64,000 bases of DNA from PHAA01 sp022706565 (GCA_040769385.1 JAXGLD010000001.1:248001-312000), one strand, 5' to 3'; shown: positions 9,689-17,866, numbered from the stretch's first letter. Numbers and translations are program-made. Notes: generated from the letters alone by a model not told the origin.

Positions 9689-10153
9689 ATGGACAGGTTT
9701 GACTTCAATGAAGACGACTATTATGCGGTCATCGTTGCCAAAAACGTCGCCCGGCGGCTGCTCCAGCATCCTGACATACAACCCCGCCAGGTCATTGGAC
9801 TGGGCAATGCCCTTTACGCCTTGGACCGTCTCCCGCAACCGACTACTGGAGTCCGCTGCGAATACAGCATTGTTTATACCCAGCTAAGCGATGGATTTGA
9901 AAAGACTCGTTACATCTCGTTTCACATTTCCGCCGCGGATTTTCGTATTTGCCGGGGTGGTACTGATTTCGACCGCACGGTAGGTGAAGACCACTTCAAT
10001 GAGCCCTTGTGGGAGGTAAGAACAGACGGTTTCCGGAATACCGAAGGCATCCTGGACACGGTGGAAGACTCCTGCGAAGCCCTTATAGCCAGGGGCGCGA
10101 TCATACGAGTAACTGACCGGTCAGTTATCAGCTTCGCATCAGAGGAAGCGTGA
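9689..10153 (+). CDS. conserved hypothetical protein
   Basis: 154-residue soluble acidic protein of no family I recognise. It has a mixed alpha/beta look with the segment CEYSIVYTQLSDGFEKTRYI and a C-terminal part rich in Asp/Glu; no signal peptide, membrane helix or metal motif is seen. ATG 9689 is chosen over 9680 because AGGAAGGA lies eight bases before it but touches the earlier ATG. It has its own clear promoter and is followed by a strong terminator, so it is an independent unit. Confidence 0.75.
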   Translation: MDRFDFNEDDYYAVIVAKNVARRLLQHPDIQPRQVIGLGNALYALDRLPQPTTGVRCEYSIVYTQLSDGFEKTRYISFHISAADFRICRGGTDFDRTVGEDHFNEPLWEVRTDGFRNTEGILDTVEDSCEALIARGAIIRVTDRSVISFASEEA

Positions 10154-10243
10154 AACCACATCCTGCCTATAATTTCTGCCTGAACCGATGGCCTCGCTTT
10201 CATACGTAACAGTTGTTATCAGCAATAAAAATGACCGCAAAAG

Positions 10244-10270
10244 AAAAGGTCCCCCATTGAGGGACCTTTT
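10244..10270. terminator. bidirectional terminator
   Basis: Perfect ten-base stem AAAAGGTCCC/GGGACCTTTT with loop CCATTGA, flanked by A- and T-runs on both sides. It serves the gene ending at 10153 and the convergent phasin-like gene ending at 10322. Confidence 0.9.
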
Positions 10271-10321
10271 GCTTCAATATTGCGTTATCGTCCAAACGGA
10301 TCATGAATACACCTAATAGAA

Positions 10322-11158
10322 TTAATTAATATCGGTCTTCTTGGCAGCCGTTTCCTTTTTGGCAGCTGCCGGGGGTACTTCCGCTTTTTTAACCAGGCTT
10401 TGATACTGCTTGGTTAGATCCATAAGTTTCTTGGAGATGTCCTCTACCTGCGCGGTCAAGCTGGACACCATATTCTGGTTGGCCTTATTGGCTTCGCCAA
10501 AGGTGTTCATGACCGCGTCCTGGACCATTTGCTGAATCTGAGCCTGGTTGCTCTTGATCTGTTTGTTCAGATCAGCAACCTGGCCTGAGAGGCCGGCAAG
10601 CAAGGCCTTGTTCGCCTTCTCCCCTTGTTCATAGGTATTCATCACCACATCGTGGACCATCTTCTGCACTGCCGACTGATTGCCCTGGAAATGCTTGGTC
10701 ATTTCCGCCACCTTGGTGCTTAACCCGGCCACCATATCCTGGCGGCTTTTTGCCGCGCGGTTATAGGCATTGGCAACGGCCTCGTCCACCATATGGCGGA
10801 TCTGGTCCTGATTTTTGAGCATCTGGTCTCTCAGTTCCCCGACTTGGCTGGTGAGATCGGAGATCAGCTTCTGGTTGGCTTCGTTGACCTGATCATAGGT
10901 ATTGACAAGAGCAGCTTCAGCCATCTTCTGGAACTGCTCCTGATTCTTGCGCATCTGCTTATTGAGCTCGGCCTCGAACTTGGTCATTTCTGCGAGAGCG
11001 GCCTTGCTCTGTTCCATTTGCTTGCGGGTTATATCTTCTATCTGTTCCTGGGTAGCTGTCAGGCCTTTCATGCTCATTGACCAAAAATCCCACATCTTCT
11101 CCATCGAGTCTTCAATGAGCTTGAAGCTTTTGGCTAAACTATCCTTAGTATCGAACAT
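10322..11158 (-). CDS. phasin-like coiled-coil protein with four 44-residue repeats
   Basis: 278 residues, almost wholly helical, without signal peptide. An N-terminal domain (1-70, with KMWDFW at 21-26) is followed by four tandem units of exactly 44 residues (71-114, 115-158, 159-202, 203-246), each starting (K/G/S)NQ and containing a (V/A)xN(T/A)(Y/F) core, then a Lys/Ala/Pro tail (about 258-278). Amphipathic repeats and a KxxAAKK tail fit a phasin, a surface protein of polyhydroxyalkanoate granules, though no phasin family can be assigned for certain. The first 90 residues align without gaps to the protein at 14760-15083 (about 37% identity). Start has AAGGAGG. It lies downstream of a MaoC hydratase on the same strand, with its own promoter. 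Confidence 0.75.
   Translation of the reverse strand: MFDTKDSLAKSFKLIEDSMEKMWDFWSMSMKGLTATQEQIEDITRKQMEQSKAALAEMTKFEAELNKQMRKNQEQFQKMAEAALVNTYDQVNEANQKLISDLTSQVGELRDQMLKNQDQIRHMVDEAVANAYNRAAKSRQDMVAGLSTKVAEMTKHFQGNQSAVQKMVHDVVMNTYEQGEKANKALLAGLSGQVADLNKQIKSNQAQIQQMVQDAVMNTFGEANKANQNMVSSLTAQVEDISKKLMDLTKQYQSLVKKAEVPPAAAKKETAAKKTDIN
10421..10948 (-). repeat. four in-frame 132-bp repeats coding 44-residue units
   Basis: The segment is exactly 4 x 132 bp and encodes residues 71-246 of the phasin-like protein. Units are diverged in sequence but have no length change. Forty-four residues equals four 11-residue (hendecad) turns, a coiled-coil period. Confidence 0.85.
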
Positions 11159-11224
11159 TCCATTTCCTCCTTAAATTTGCGTTCTAAACAGAATTTGACA
11201 TCCATTTGGGATAACGCAAATTCA

Positions 11225-11253
11225 ATTATACCATGGTATGGTATATTCCACAA
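11225..11253 (-). promoter_or_regulatory. promoter with palindromic operator upstream of the phasin-like gene
   Basis: On the minus strand: TTGTGG (11248-11253), 17-base spacer, TATAAT (11225-11230). A perfect 8-base inverted repeat, TATACCAT-GGT-ATGGTATA, occupies 11227-11245, covering most of the spacer and part of the -10. It lies about 70 bases before the start codon. A repressor bound here would block RNA polymerase; its identity is unknown. Confidence 0.65.
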
Positions 11254-11296
11254 TCAGATATTATTTAACCAAAATGAACCCACCAACCACAGTACT

Positions 11297-11725
11297 CTAT
11301 TTATTGCGCTTGCGGGGCGGCATCATGATAGCCTCACCATCGACTACCAGTTCCTGCCTCTGGTTCTTGCAGTATGTATGCAGCCATACCCGGTTTCTCT
11401 CTTCATCTTTTTTGGTAACCTCTACGGTCGAGGTTATGGTGTCCCCGATAAATATGGGACGCTTGAAATCACAGGATTGATGGATGTATATGGAACCGGG
11501 ACCGGGTAACTGGGTTCCCAATACGGTTGAGATAAAGCCGATTGAAAGTATACCGTGGGCAATCCTCTTGCCGAAGCTGGTCTCACTAGCGAACTCCGAG
11601 TCGATATGGGCTGGATTGAAATCACCCGTCACCCCCGCAATTGAATAAACGTCATATTCAGTGACTGTCTTGGTGAACGAAGCGGTATCACCAATATTGA
11701 TTTCCTGGACTGTCTTACCTAGCAT
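11297..11725 (-). CDS. MaoC-like (R)-specific enoyl-CoA hydratase (PhaJ type)
   Basis: 142-residue hot-dog-fold hydratase. The hydratase-2 motif is intact: GDFNPAHID near residues 34-42 carries the catalytic Asp and His, and AHGILSIGF follows. PhaJ-type enzymes turn trans-2-enoyl-CoA into (R)-3-hydroxyacyl-CoA, the precursor for polyhydroxyalkanoate synthesis. Immediately upstream of the phasin-like gene on the same strand (138-base gap), which supports a storage role. Start follows AAAGGAGACCAACAA. Other MaoC functions cannot be excluded. Confidence 0.85.
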   Translation of the reverse strand: MLGKTVQEINIGDTASFTKTVTEYDVYSIAGVTGDFNPAHIDSEFASETSFGKRIAHGILSIGFISTVLGTQLPGPGSIYIHQSCDFKRPIFIGDTITSTVEVTKKDEERNRVWLHTYCKNQRQELVVDGEAIMMPPRKRNK

Positions 11726-11849
11726 TTGTTGGTCTCCTTTCCCTTTCCGTTAGCTGTTATTCCTGTCATATTATAGCTGATAACCTTCGTTTTAGCATGC
11801 TTTTCTTATATGCCCGTATTCTAGCCCGGCGACAGAAATCGGACCTCCA

Positions 11850-11866
11850 GTGTCATAAATTGACAC
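11850..11866. promoter_or_regulatory. inverted repeat over a TTGACA box between divergent genes
   Basis: GTGTCA-TAAAT-TGACAC, a perfect six-base repeat. TTGACA at 11860-11865 could be the -35 of the rightward gene at 11937, but the only -10-like hexamer, TTAGAT, is 19 bases away, so the promoter assignment is weak. Confidence 0.4.
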
Positions 11867-11936
11867 ACGGCGAATATATTTTTGTTAGATTCTCTCTCTA
11901 TTGCAGACGAAATATGAGGAAAAGGAGGTTTGGACA

Positions 11937-12152
11937 ATGAATCTGTGGGTGGCCGTTTTAGCAGTAATAGCAGGTGTGTTAGGGTTCTTCTACCAGCCTT
12001 TATTCATGGGCATAGCTGCGATAGTTTTGGGCGGCTTGGGAGAAATTATAGCCAAATCGTCCCGGTCTACAGCTACAGCTACAACCAAAAAACTCGATTG
12101 GGTGGCCATCGCCGCCGGTCTGATCAGCTTGATTCTGTATTTCGTCAGGTAA
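11937..12152 (+). CDS. small two-helix membrane protein
   Basis: 71 residues with two predicted membrane helices: about 3-36 (Gly/Ala/Leu-rich, containing GGLGEII) and about 53-69, joined by a short Ser/Thr/Lys loop. No family assigned. ATG 11937 has AAAGGAGG seven bases upstream; an upstream in-frame ATG at 11901 lacks a site. Divergent from the MaoC gene. Confidence 0.7.
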   Translation: MNLWVAVLAVIAGVLGFFYQPLFMGIAAIVLGGLGEIIAKSSRSTATATTKKLDWVAIAAGLISLILYFVR

Positions 12153-12183
12153 TGGTTCCAGTAGGTATAAGCACTAATTAAGA

Positions 12184-12212
12184 GCGGGTCCCCCTTTTCC
12201 GGAAGGACCCGC
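12184..12212 (+). terminator. terminator after the small membrane protein
   Basis: Eight-base stem GCGGGTCC/GGACCCGC with a 13-base loop, followed by ACTTTCGTTT. The T-tract is interrupted, so strength is moderate. Confidence 0.65.
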
Positions 12213-12268
12213 ACTTTCGTTTGAAAACCCCGAAATCCCGGTCACCAATCATGGTAAATGGAAGAAGC

Positions 12269-12661
12269 TTACCCATTGACAGTCCCTGTAGCAATACCTT
12301 CATTACTTTTTAAAGCTAGGATTTCTTTCTTTAAGGTGACCTCGGTCGGATGAAACCCTTGTACCGACCGCTTGTCGATGCGAACTGTCTGGATATCAAA
12401 GGGACGCACCTGGTAATGAAGCCGTTCTTCCCGCAAGACATAGCGGGTACTTTCAACCCTGAGGTCTGTTCCCGCTTCGTCTGGGATCAGGTATTTCCTC
12501 TCAATTACCAGCTCTTCGCGTCGAACCGGGATTTTTATCATTTTTTCCTCGGTAATGGTCTCCGTGTGCCAGCTGACCTCTTCGGTGGGAATCCAATGCA
12601 AACGCAGGTCAGGTACTTCTTCCCTTAATAAAAGCTTACGCCCGCCCTGGTTATGGTCCAT
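12269..12661 (-). CDS. DUF2382/YsnF-like stress protein, short
   Basis: 130 residues. The pattern of a charged beta-strand region followed by IPVRREELVIERKYL and YVLREERLHYQVRPFDIQTVRI resembles the DUF2382 (YsnF/AvaK) domain found in general-stress proteins of unknown biochemical role. No membrane segment. It lies 107 bases after a longer relative on the same strand, and the two probably form a pair. Confidence 0.65.
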   Translation of the reverse strand: MDHNQGGRKLLLREEVPDLRLHWIPTEEVSWHTETITEEKMIKIPVRREELVIERKYLIPDEAGTDLRVESTRYVLREERLHYQVRPFDIQTVRIDKRSVQGFHPTEVTLKKEILALKSNEGIATGTVNG

Positions 12662-12768
12662 ATTGAGCCCTCTTCGGTTTCTTAATAGAGCGACCAGCTT
12701 GTTTCGATTAGTTTATGAATAATCGAAACGCTTGTCCTTACAATACCTGCTTCCTAACCTTTCTCAGG

Positions 12769-13251
12769 TTAGGAGAGATGATCCTGACCATCCACGATGC
12801 GTGCTTCGCCATCCTCGTTAATGCGAGCTTCTTCATGCCGGACTGTCTCGGTAACCTCACGGTCTTCTTCCACCGCCCGTTTATGGGCCGATACCTCGCC
12901 GGTGACCATAGTATGCTTGCCTACCTCAACCCTTTCTTCACCCACTGACATGCTGAAGTTCTCATTATCATCTTCTCCGATAGGTCGTTCGCTGGGTTCG
13001 TTTATGGTCCGTCTTTCAATAATCACCTCCTCATGAGAGACTGGAACATGGATAGTCTGCTTTTCCTCAACTATCTCCTTGCCTACCTCCACCTTACCGA
13101 TATCTACCCAATTCTTGGCAATATCCAATTCTTCTTTGCGCAGTTTTACCGACTTCTCATCGACGTCCCGGCTCTTCTCCTGTTGACCGTCATCTTTGCT
13201 TCTGCCGTCTGTCTTGTCACCAGTGCCAAACATTTGCGAAAACCAACTCAT
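12769..13251 (-). CDS. DUF2382-domain stress-response protein
   Basis: 160 residues: a polar, disordered N-terminal 35 residues, then a DUF2382 domain with VKLRKEELDIAKNWVDIGKVEVGKEIVEE, HVPVSHEEVIIERR and GEERVEVGKHTMVTGEV. Strongly acidic. The start has AAAGGAGG seven bases upstream. In Bacilli and Deinococci such proteins are induced by general or osmotic stress; the molecular function is unknown. Upstream member of a two-gene unit with the relative at 12269. Confidence 0.8.
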   Translation of the reverse strand: MSWFSQMFGTGDKTDGRSKDDGQQEKSRDVDEKSVKLRKEELDIAKNWVDIGKVEVGKEIVEEKQTIHVPVSHEEVIIERRTINEPSERPIGEDDNENFSMSVGEERVEVGKHTMVTGEVSAHKRAVEEDREVTETVRHEEARINEDGEARIVDGQDHLS

Positions 13252-13512
13252 ATAAAGCCTCCTTTAGAAATTAGTCCACTAATATTTTTCCCTGCGGCCA
13301 AGCTATTATTATGGTTAAATGCCCCTGATAATTGGTAATAGACTAGCAGGCTCGGATTTTTCAGGAAATATTTTTATTCTAAATATTGTTGGGCAAGGTA
13401 CAATTTAGCTAGAATACTTTTTAAAAAGTTTAAAAGGATTAGCCTACTCCAAGATCGCATACTCAACCCCAATCGCACCCAAGTATGGAAATGGAAAGGA
13501 GCATATCCAAAT

Positions 13513-14271
13513 ATGGCGGAAGAAAAACTCGTTATCACAAAGAAGGACAAGGGTATCGGCTGGATTATCATGAACCGCCCCGCTGCCCTGAATGCCCTGA
13601 CCCTGGAGATGCTGGACGAGGTACGGAACGCGGTGCTAACTTATGATAGTGATCCCGAGATTGGAGTGATCGCAATCACCGGCACGGGTCGGGCATGGTG
13701 CACTGGGCTCGATTTGAAGGCCCTGGGCCAGATGGAATTCAAGGGCGGAGCGGTAGGTCCGGTAATCGACAACTGCGGACGGGCTCTGATTGATGCCATA
13801 GAGTCTGCATCCAAGGTGGTTATAGCCGCGGTCAATGGCTGGGTCTTTACGGGAGGTCTGGAACTTCTATTGTGTATGGATATTATTATTGCCTCTGAAG
13901 ACGCCCAATTTGGTGACACCCATTGTAAATTCGGCATCCGCCCCAGCTGGGGTATGAGCCAGCGCCTGCCCCGCATCATCGGTATCAACCGGGCGCGCTA
14001 CCACACTTTCACAGCTCAGAACATAACTGCCCAGCAAGCCCGGGAATATGGCCTGGTATGTGCGGTAGTCCCGGCTCAGCAACTTCATGAAAAGGTGGAA
14101 GAAGTCGCAGCAATGATCATGAAAAATAGCCGCGAGGCCATTGCCGCCAATAAAGCTCTATACAACCGAGGCTGGCAGACTACTTTGCGAGAAGGCTTGG
14201 AGAACGTGGAATACCGGCAAAGCTTTGAAATCAGTGACACCAATGAACGTCTGGCGAAATTCCTAAAATAA
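13513..14271 (+). CDS. enoyl-CoA hydratase/isomerase (crotonase) family protein
   Basis: 252-residue crotonase-fold protein acting on acyl-CoA thioesters. The oxyanion-hole segments are ITGTGRAWCTGLDLKA (about 57-72) and VNGWVFTGGLELLLCMD (about 107-123). The first catalytic glutamate (in GGLEL) is present, but the position of the second, usually Glu in a GxPE motif, reads GDTHCKFGIRP, placing His there. This DTH variant occurs in a subgroup of crotonases whose chemistry is uncertain. Start preceded by AAAGGAG. Flanked by stress and phasin-like genes; possibly part of butyrate/PHA metabolism. Confidence 0.88.
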   Translation: MAEEKLVITKKDKGIGWIIMNRPAALNALTLEMLDEVRNAVLTYDSDPEIGVIAITGTGRAWCTGLDLKALGQMEFKGGAVGPVIDNCGRALIDAIESASKVVIAAVNGWVFTGGLELLLCMDIIIASEDAQFGDTHCKFGIRPSWGMSQRLPRIIGINRARYHTFTAQNITAQQAREYGLVCAVVPAQQLHEKVEEVAAMIMKNSREAIAANKALYNRGWQTTLREGLENVEYRQSFEISDTNERLAKFLK

Positions 14272-14759
14272 GCAGCCCATCACCGCACCTAAAAATGTGT
14301 TTTTGGTATTTTGGGGGCAGTTGAAACCCGCCTCCGGGTGCATTGCGGCCACACCGCCCGGAGGCCTTATTCTGGCCCTTCTTGTTCTTTCCTCTCGCCC
14401 TATCATCATAAAAATGTGTGTTGGATAGTTGGCTGGATTTGATTTTCCGATTCCGTCCTTTCTCAATCCATAATTCTTTTATCAAGATCCCTAATTTTCT
14501 AACGGGAGCAGACAACTAACACCCCATTCAGATTCCATTCCATTTTTTCTGTCAATTATCCGCATTCCGTTTACAAGATCCCCCCTTCTTCTCGGTTGTA
14601 AATAACTGGGATTATTTGTTACAATGGGCACGCATTCAATCCATAATATAATTTTCTGTATCTGGGCAGGGCTGAAAAACCGGCGAGGCCGGTGACGGGA
14701 TCCAAATCAGTGGACATTTATCTCAAGCAGTGCAGTGTAATACGAAGGAGGTTGTATAG
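14272..14759. other. 488-bp non-coding stretch
   Basis: No convincing gene. It contains the hairpin at 14330-14365, two copies of AAAAATGTGT (14291 and 14410), a TATAAT-like site near 14646 without a good -35 partner, and a hairpin ACCGGC-GAG-GCCGGT (14679-14693) in the leader of the short phasin-like gene. The long leader could be regulatory, but I recognise no riboswitch. Confidence 0.5.
14330..14365 (+). terminator. hairpin after enoyl-CoA hydratase
   Basis: Nine-base stem GCCTCCGGG/CCCGGAGGC with an 18-base loop, 60 bases past the hydratase stop. No uninterrupted T-run follows, so termination is only likely. Confidence 0.5.
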
Positions 14760-15083
14760 TTGGTGGACAGTAAACAGAACCTGGCTAAAAGCATGAGCAT
14801 GGCCAGCAATGCCGCAGACAAGGTGTGGGATCTTTGGTTGGCCAGTTTGAACACTTATGACTGGAATCAGGAGAAGCTGAACAATATGGTTCGGGTACAC
14901 TTGGACTTGAATAAGGCCGCCCGTCAAGATACTATCCACATGTTGCAGGAAACAGCTACCCAGATGCGCAGAAACCAGGGCCAGTTCCAGAAAATGTTTG
15001 AGGAAGCCATGTTGAATGCCTACGAACCGTTTAACATGTTCCAGACTTTCGCAAATCGCGGAATCGAGGCTTCGCTCAAATAG
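14760..15083 (+). CDS. short phasin-like protein, paralogue of 10322-11158
   Basis: 107 residues, helical. Residues 1-90 align without a single gap to the start of the four-repeat protein: shared LAKS near 8-11, KxWDxW at 21-26, QMR-x-NQxQFQKM at 68-79 and N-x-Y at 86-88. It therefore has the N-terminal domain plus only one partial repeat. TTG 14760 is chosen because it gives the paralogue's M-x-D-x-K beginning; AAGGAGG is eight bases upstream. It ends in a short FANRGIEASLK tail. Likely role: granule surface protein, by analogy only. Confidence 0.75.
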   Translation: MVDSKQNLAKSMSMASNAADKVWDLWLASLNTYDWNQEKLNNMVRVHLDLNKAARQDTIHMLQETATQMRRNQGQFQKMFEEAMLNAYEPFNMFQTFANRGIEASLK

Positions 15084-15399
15084 CATTCACTACGGTCAGC
15101 TCTGATACAGGCCTGGATTGCGCTTGGATCGCCCGTCAATAGAATAGAAATCGAAGGAGAGGGTCCGGATGGGCGCTCTCCTTGTTTTCCAGTCGGGTCG
15201 TGAAACCTGGCCCCAGCCAGAAGCTGAAATATAACTGTTACCCAGATCCTCGGCAAACCGGAGAGTACCGCGCACGATCAAAAACGATCCCTTCCCGGTT
15301 ACTGTCATTCATTTACTGTTTTTCGCGCATACTAGGTCTAGTGCCGTAAGTCCAATGCCGAGATGAGTAGAGACATGACCGGGAAAGGGCAGGTAATGA
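15084..15399. other. 316-bp intergenic region before sdaAB
   Basis: Holds the terminator at 15154-15183 and nothing else I can identify; the sdaAB promoter is not obvious. Confidence 0.5.
15154..15183 (+). terminator. terminator of the short phasin-like gene
   Basis: Eight-base stem AAGGAGAG/CTCTCCTT with a 14-base loop, followed by GTTTTCC, 70 bases beyond the stop. Confidence 0.75.
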
Positions 15400-16083
15400 G
15401 TGAGCAGCGGTATTTTCGATATAATCGGTCCGATCATGGTGGGTCCTTCCAGTTCTCATACTGCCGGTGCAGCCCGGATAGCGGCGGTAGCCCGCCAAGT
15501 CAGCGGTTCCACACCAGTACAGGTTGATTTCTACCTGCACGGCTCCTTTGCGGAAACCTACCGGGGACATGGCACTGATCAAGCTCTGGTAGGAGGCATA
15601 TTAGGTTTATCCCCCCATAATAAAGACCTGGCTCGTTCTATGGAAATGGCCCGGAAGGCGGGAATAAAGACCGAATTCCACCGCATCGATTTGGGTGACG
15701 TCCACCCCAACACAGTCAAAATAGTGATGCGCTCTTCGGATGGAAGCCAATCCATGGTGGTAGGGTCCTCGGTGGGGGGCGGAGCGATCACCATCCACTC
15801 GGTTAACCAGGTGCGCTTGGAATTCACGGGCGAACAACCCACCCTGCTCACCCTGCACCAGGATAGACCGGGGGTGTTGGCCTCGGTCACTGGTGCGCTG
15901 GCCGAACACAATATCAATATCGCTTTTTTGAAAGTACTTCGCCAGGTACGAGGGATCGAGGCCAGCATGGTGGTCGAGACCGATGGTGAAATATCCGAGG
16001 TTCTCCTTGATCAGATACGGCAGGTCCCCGGGATCAGAAAGGCTCATTATATCAACATAAACCGAGATGAAATGCGAGGATAA
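15400..16083 (+). CDS. sdaAB: L-serine dehydratase, iron-sulfur-dependent, beta subunit
   Basis: 227 residues; with SdaAA converts L-serine to pyruvate and ammonia. The N-terminal catalytic part has GPSSSHTAGAARIA (about 15-28) and GSFAETYRGHGTDQALVGG; a C-terminal ACT domain (about 148-225, LTLHQDRPGVLASVTGALAEHNINIA) is the usual regulatory site. GTG start. Followed after four bases by sdaAA, so the two are co-translated. Confidence 0.95.
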   Translation: MSSGIFDIIGPIMVGPSSSHTAGAARIAAVARQVSGSTPVQVDFYLHGSFAETYRGHGTDQALVGGILGLSPHNKDLARSMEMARKAGIKTEFHRIDLGDVHPNTVKIVMRSSDGSQSMVVGSSVGGGAITIHSVNQVRLEFTGEQPTLLTLHQDRPGVLASVTGALAEHNINIAFLKVLRQVRGIEASMVVETDGEISEVLLDQIRQVPGIRKAHYININRDEMRG

Positions 16084-16087
16084 TGAA

Positions 16088-16969
16088 ATGTTTAGCTACA
16101 CCAAGGGATCCGATTTGATTAACCTCTGCCACTCTTATGACCTGACATTGCCCCAGGTAATTATCCAAGCCGATAAAGAGGAAAGCGGCCTTACTGAGGA
16201 TGAAATCAAAATGAAGATGTCAAATCGCCTGGAGGTAATGCGTACCTCCATGACCATCGGAATCGAGCAGAATCTGACATCCAAAGGGGGTTTGATTGGC
16301 GGCAATGCCCCGAAGCTGTATGCCTATGCCGGTCAAGCCAGGAGTGGCCTTACCATGGCCAAAGCGGTAGCCTATGCCCTGGCGGTAACCGAGGTGAGTG
16401 CCTCGATGGGCATTATCGTAGCCACCCCCACCGCTGGCTCCAGTGGAATTTTGCCGGGGGTATTGCGGGCCCTGGAGGAAGACTATAGCCATACCCAGGA
16501 CGACATTGTCGATGCCCTCTTGGTGGCGGCCGGTTTGGGCCGGATTATCTCCATAAACGCAACCTTGGCCGGGGCTGAAGGCGGATGCCAAGCTGAATGC
16601 GGTTCTGCCTCCGCCATGGCTGCTGCCGCTGCCGCCCACCTGGCTGGGGGAACCCCTGAACAATGTTTGCACGCTGCCGCTATGGCCCTCAAAGGACTGC
16701 TGGGCTTGATCTGCGACCCCGTTGGCGGGCTAGTCGAGGTGCCCTGTTCCAAGCGCAACGCTACTGCCGCCGCCAATGCCCTAATTTGCGCAGATATGGC
16801 CATGGCTGGTATCCAGAGTTTTATTCCTTTCGATGAAGTGGTGGAAGCCATGAGGTCCGTGGCCGACGCCATGCCGGCCAAATTTCGCGAGACTGCCCGG
16901 GGCGGCTGTGCCGCTACGCCTACTGCTCGGGATTTTGCCGCTGCTCTTCCCCCCTTGCCGCCCAATTGA
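16088..16969 (+). CDS. sdaAA: L-serine dehydratase, iron-sulfur-dependent, alpha subunit
   Basis: 293-residue catalytic subunit carrying the oxygen-sensitive [4Fe-4S] cluster. Cys-bearing motifs are AEGGCQAECGSASAMAAAA, CDPVGGLVEVPC and GGCAATPTA, together with the active-site segment TAGSSGILPGVL. ATG 16088 lies four bases after the sdaAB stop and has GAGG upstream; an earlier in-frame start inside sdaAB (16067) is less likely. Length is typical. Confidence 0.95.
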   Translation: MFSYTKGSDLINLCHSYDLTLPQVIIQADKEESGLTEDEIKMKMSNRLEVMRTSMTIGIEQNLTSKGGLIGGNAPKLYAYAGQARSGLTMAKAVAYALAVTEVSASMGIIVATPTAGSSGILPGVLRALEEDYSHTQDDIVDALLVAAGLGRIISINATLAGAEGGCQAECGSASAMAAAAAAHLAGGTPEQCLHAAAMALKGLLGLICDPVGGLVEVPCSKRNATAAANALICADMAMAGIQSFIPFDEVVEAMRSVADAMPAKFRETARGGCAATPTARDFAAALPPLPPN

Positions 16970-17129
16970 TATATCCGCGACGAGAATTCGGGTCGATTGT
17001 AGTGCTGCGTGCCACTAAACCTTTAGCCGGCTAGGCCAAATTTAGACACAAAAAGCTATTCTTACAATACTGTAACAATCAGGGAATCACCCCATATAAT
17101 ATACTAATTCAGCGAAAAGGGGTGATGAA

Positions 17130-17678
17130 ATGAGAAAGTTGAGGAAGCACAGGGATCCATGCTTCATGGATGACCACAGAGCAGAGAGGCGGTCTACCGA
17201 TAACGATACCAAAATCCCAAGAATGGTTTTTAGCAGTAATTTCCGCGTACCCCCCCCTTGCAATTTATGTCTGATTTGCGGCACCGGACGCAACATCGAT
17301 CTCGATAACGTCAGGGAAGGCAATGTCCGCATCCTCCTGGCCGAAGTCCCGGTAAAACGTAACGCCTGCCAAACTAACTCACAGGTAAAAATCGACTTCT
17401 CCACAATCTTAAAGGTCGACGACAACAACAGGGTCATATTGACGATTGCTCTAAGGAGACATTGCGACTTGGATTCCACAACCCTGCAGGAGTGGGAATT
17501 GGAATTTGACCGGTTGGAAAAGCTGCCGTTCAGTTTTGCCTTTTGCGATGAATTCACGAACAGACTGGGCTGTTGCGTTTACACGGTAGAAATTACCCAT
17601 ATTGATGTCAGAGGTGGCAATAGGGTTGATGAACTAAAGACGAAAAACACCTTGATTGATGCTATTGTTCAAGTATAG
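17130..17678 (+). CDS. DUF4489-like hypothetical protein
   Basis: 182 residues, cytosolic by sequence. The pattern of a Cys-rich CNLCLICGTG, an IxLAEVPV strand, a VKIDFSTILK strand, a RRHCDL segment and the ending FSFAFCDEF...CCVYTVEI resembles the DUF4489 family of clostridial proteins, whose function is unknown. Eight or so cysteines could bind metal. Start follows AAAAGGGGTGATGAA. A TATAAT at 17095-17100 gives a plausible promoter. Monocistronic, ending at a strong terminator. Confidence 0.7.
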   Translation: MRKLRKHRDPCFMDDHRAERRSTDNDTKIPRMVFSSNFRVPPPCNLCLICGTGRNIDLDNVREGNVRILLAEVPVKRNACQTNSQVKIDFSTILKVDDNNRVILTIALRRHCDLDSTTLQEWELEFDRLEKLPFSFAFCDEFTNRLGCCVYTVEITHIDVRGGNRVDELKTKNTLIDAIVQV

Positions 17679-17729
17679 GGCTCAATATGTGTCTTGACGG
17701 CCACTCAGTAATAAACCTTTAAAACCAAA

Positions 17730-17761
17730 ACAGGGCTTTCGCTGGTTGGCGAAAGCCCTGT
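17730..17761. terminator. strong bidirectional terminator
   Basis: Thirteen-base perfect stem ACAGGGCTTTCGC/GCGAAAGCCCTGT with loop TGGTTG, followed by TAATTTTCTGTTTT and preceded by A-rich sequence. It separates convergent genes. Confidence 0.92.
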
Positions 17762-17866
17762 TAATTTTCTGTTTTATTAAATCCATTTAGGTTGGTTACC
17801 ATTAGTTAAGTACTCTTTTTCCGCTTAGGAAAAACAGATCCCTGGAAACAGGGTAATGATGCGCGA

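Noticed and set aside
10421..10948. Tandem repeat considered as a CRISPR or VNTR
   Set aside because: Units are 132 bp, in frame, diverged at DNA level and encode a regular helical repeat; no short conserved repeats with unique spacers.
14641..14759. Riboswitch in the leader of the short phasin-like gene
   Set aside because: Only one short hairpin (ACCGGC-GAG-GCCGGT) is present and no conserved core of a known riboswitch is recognised.
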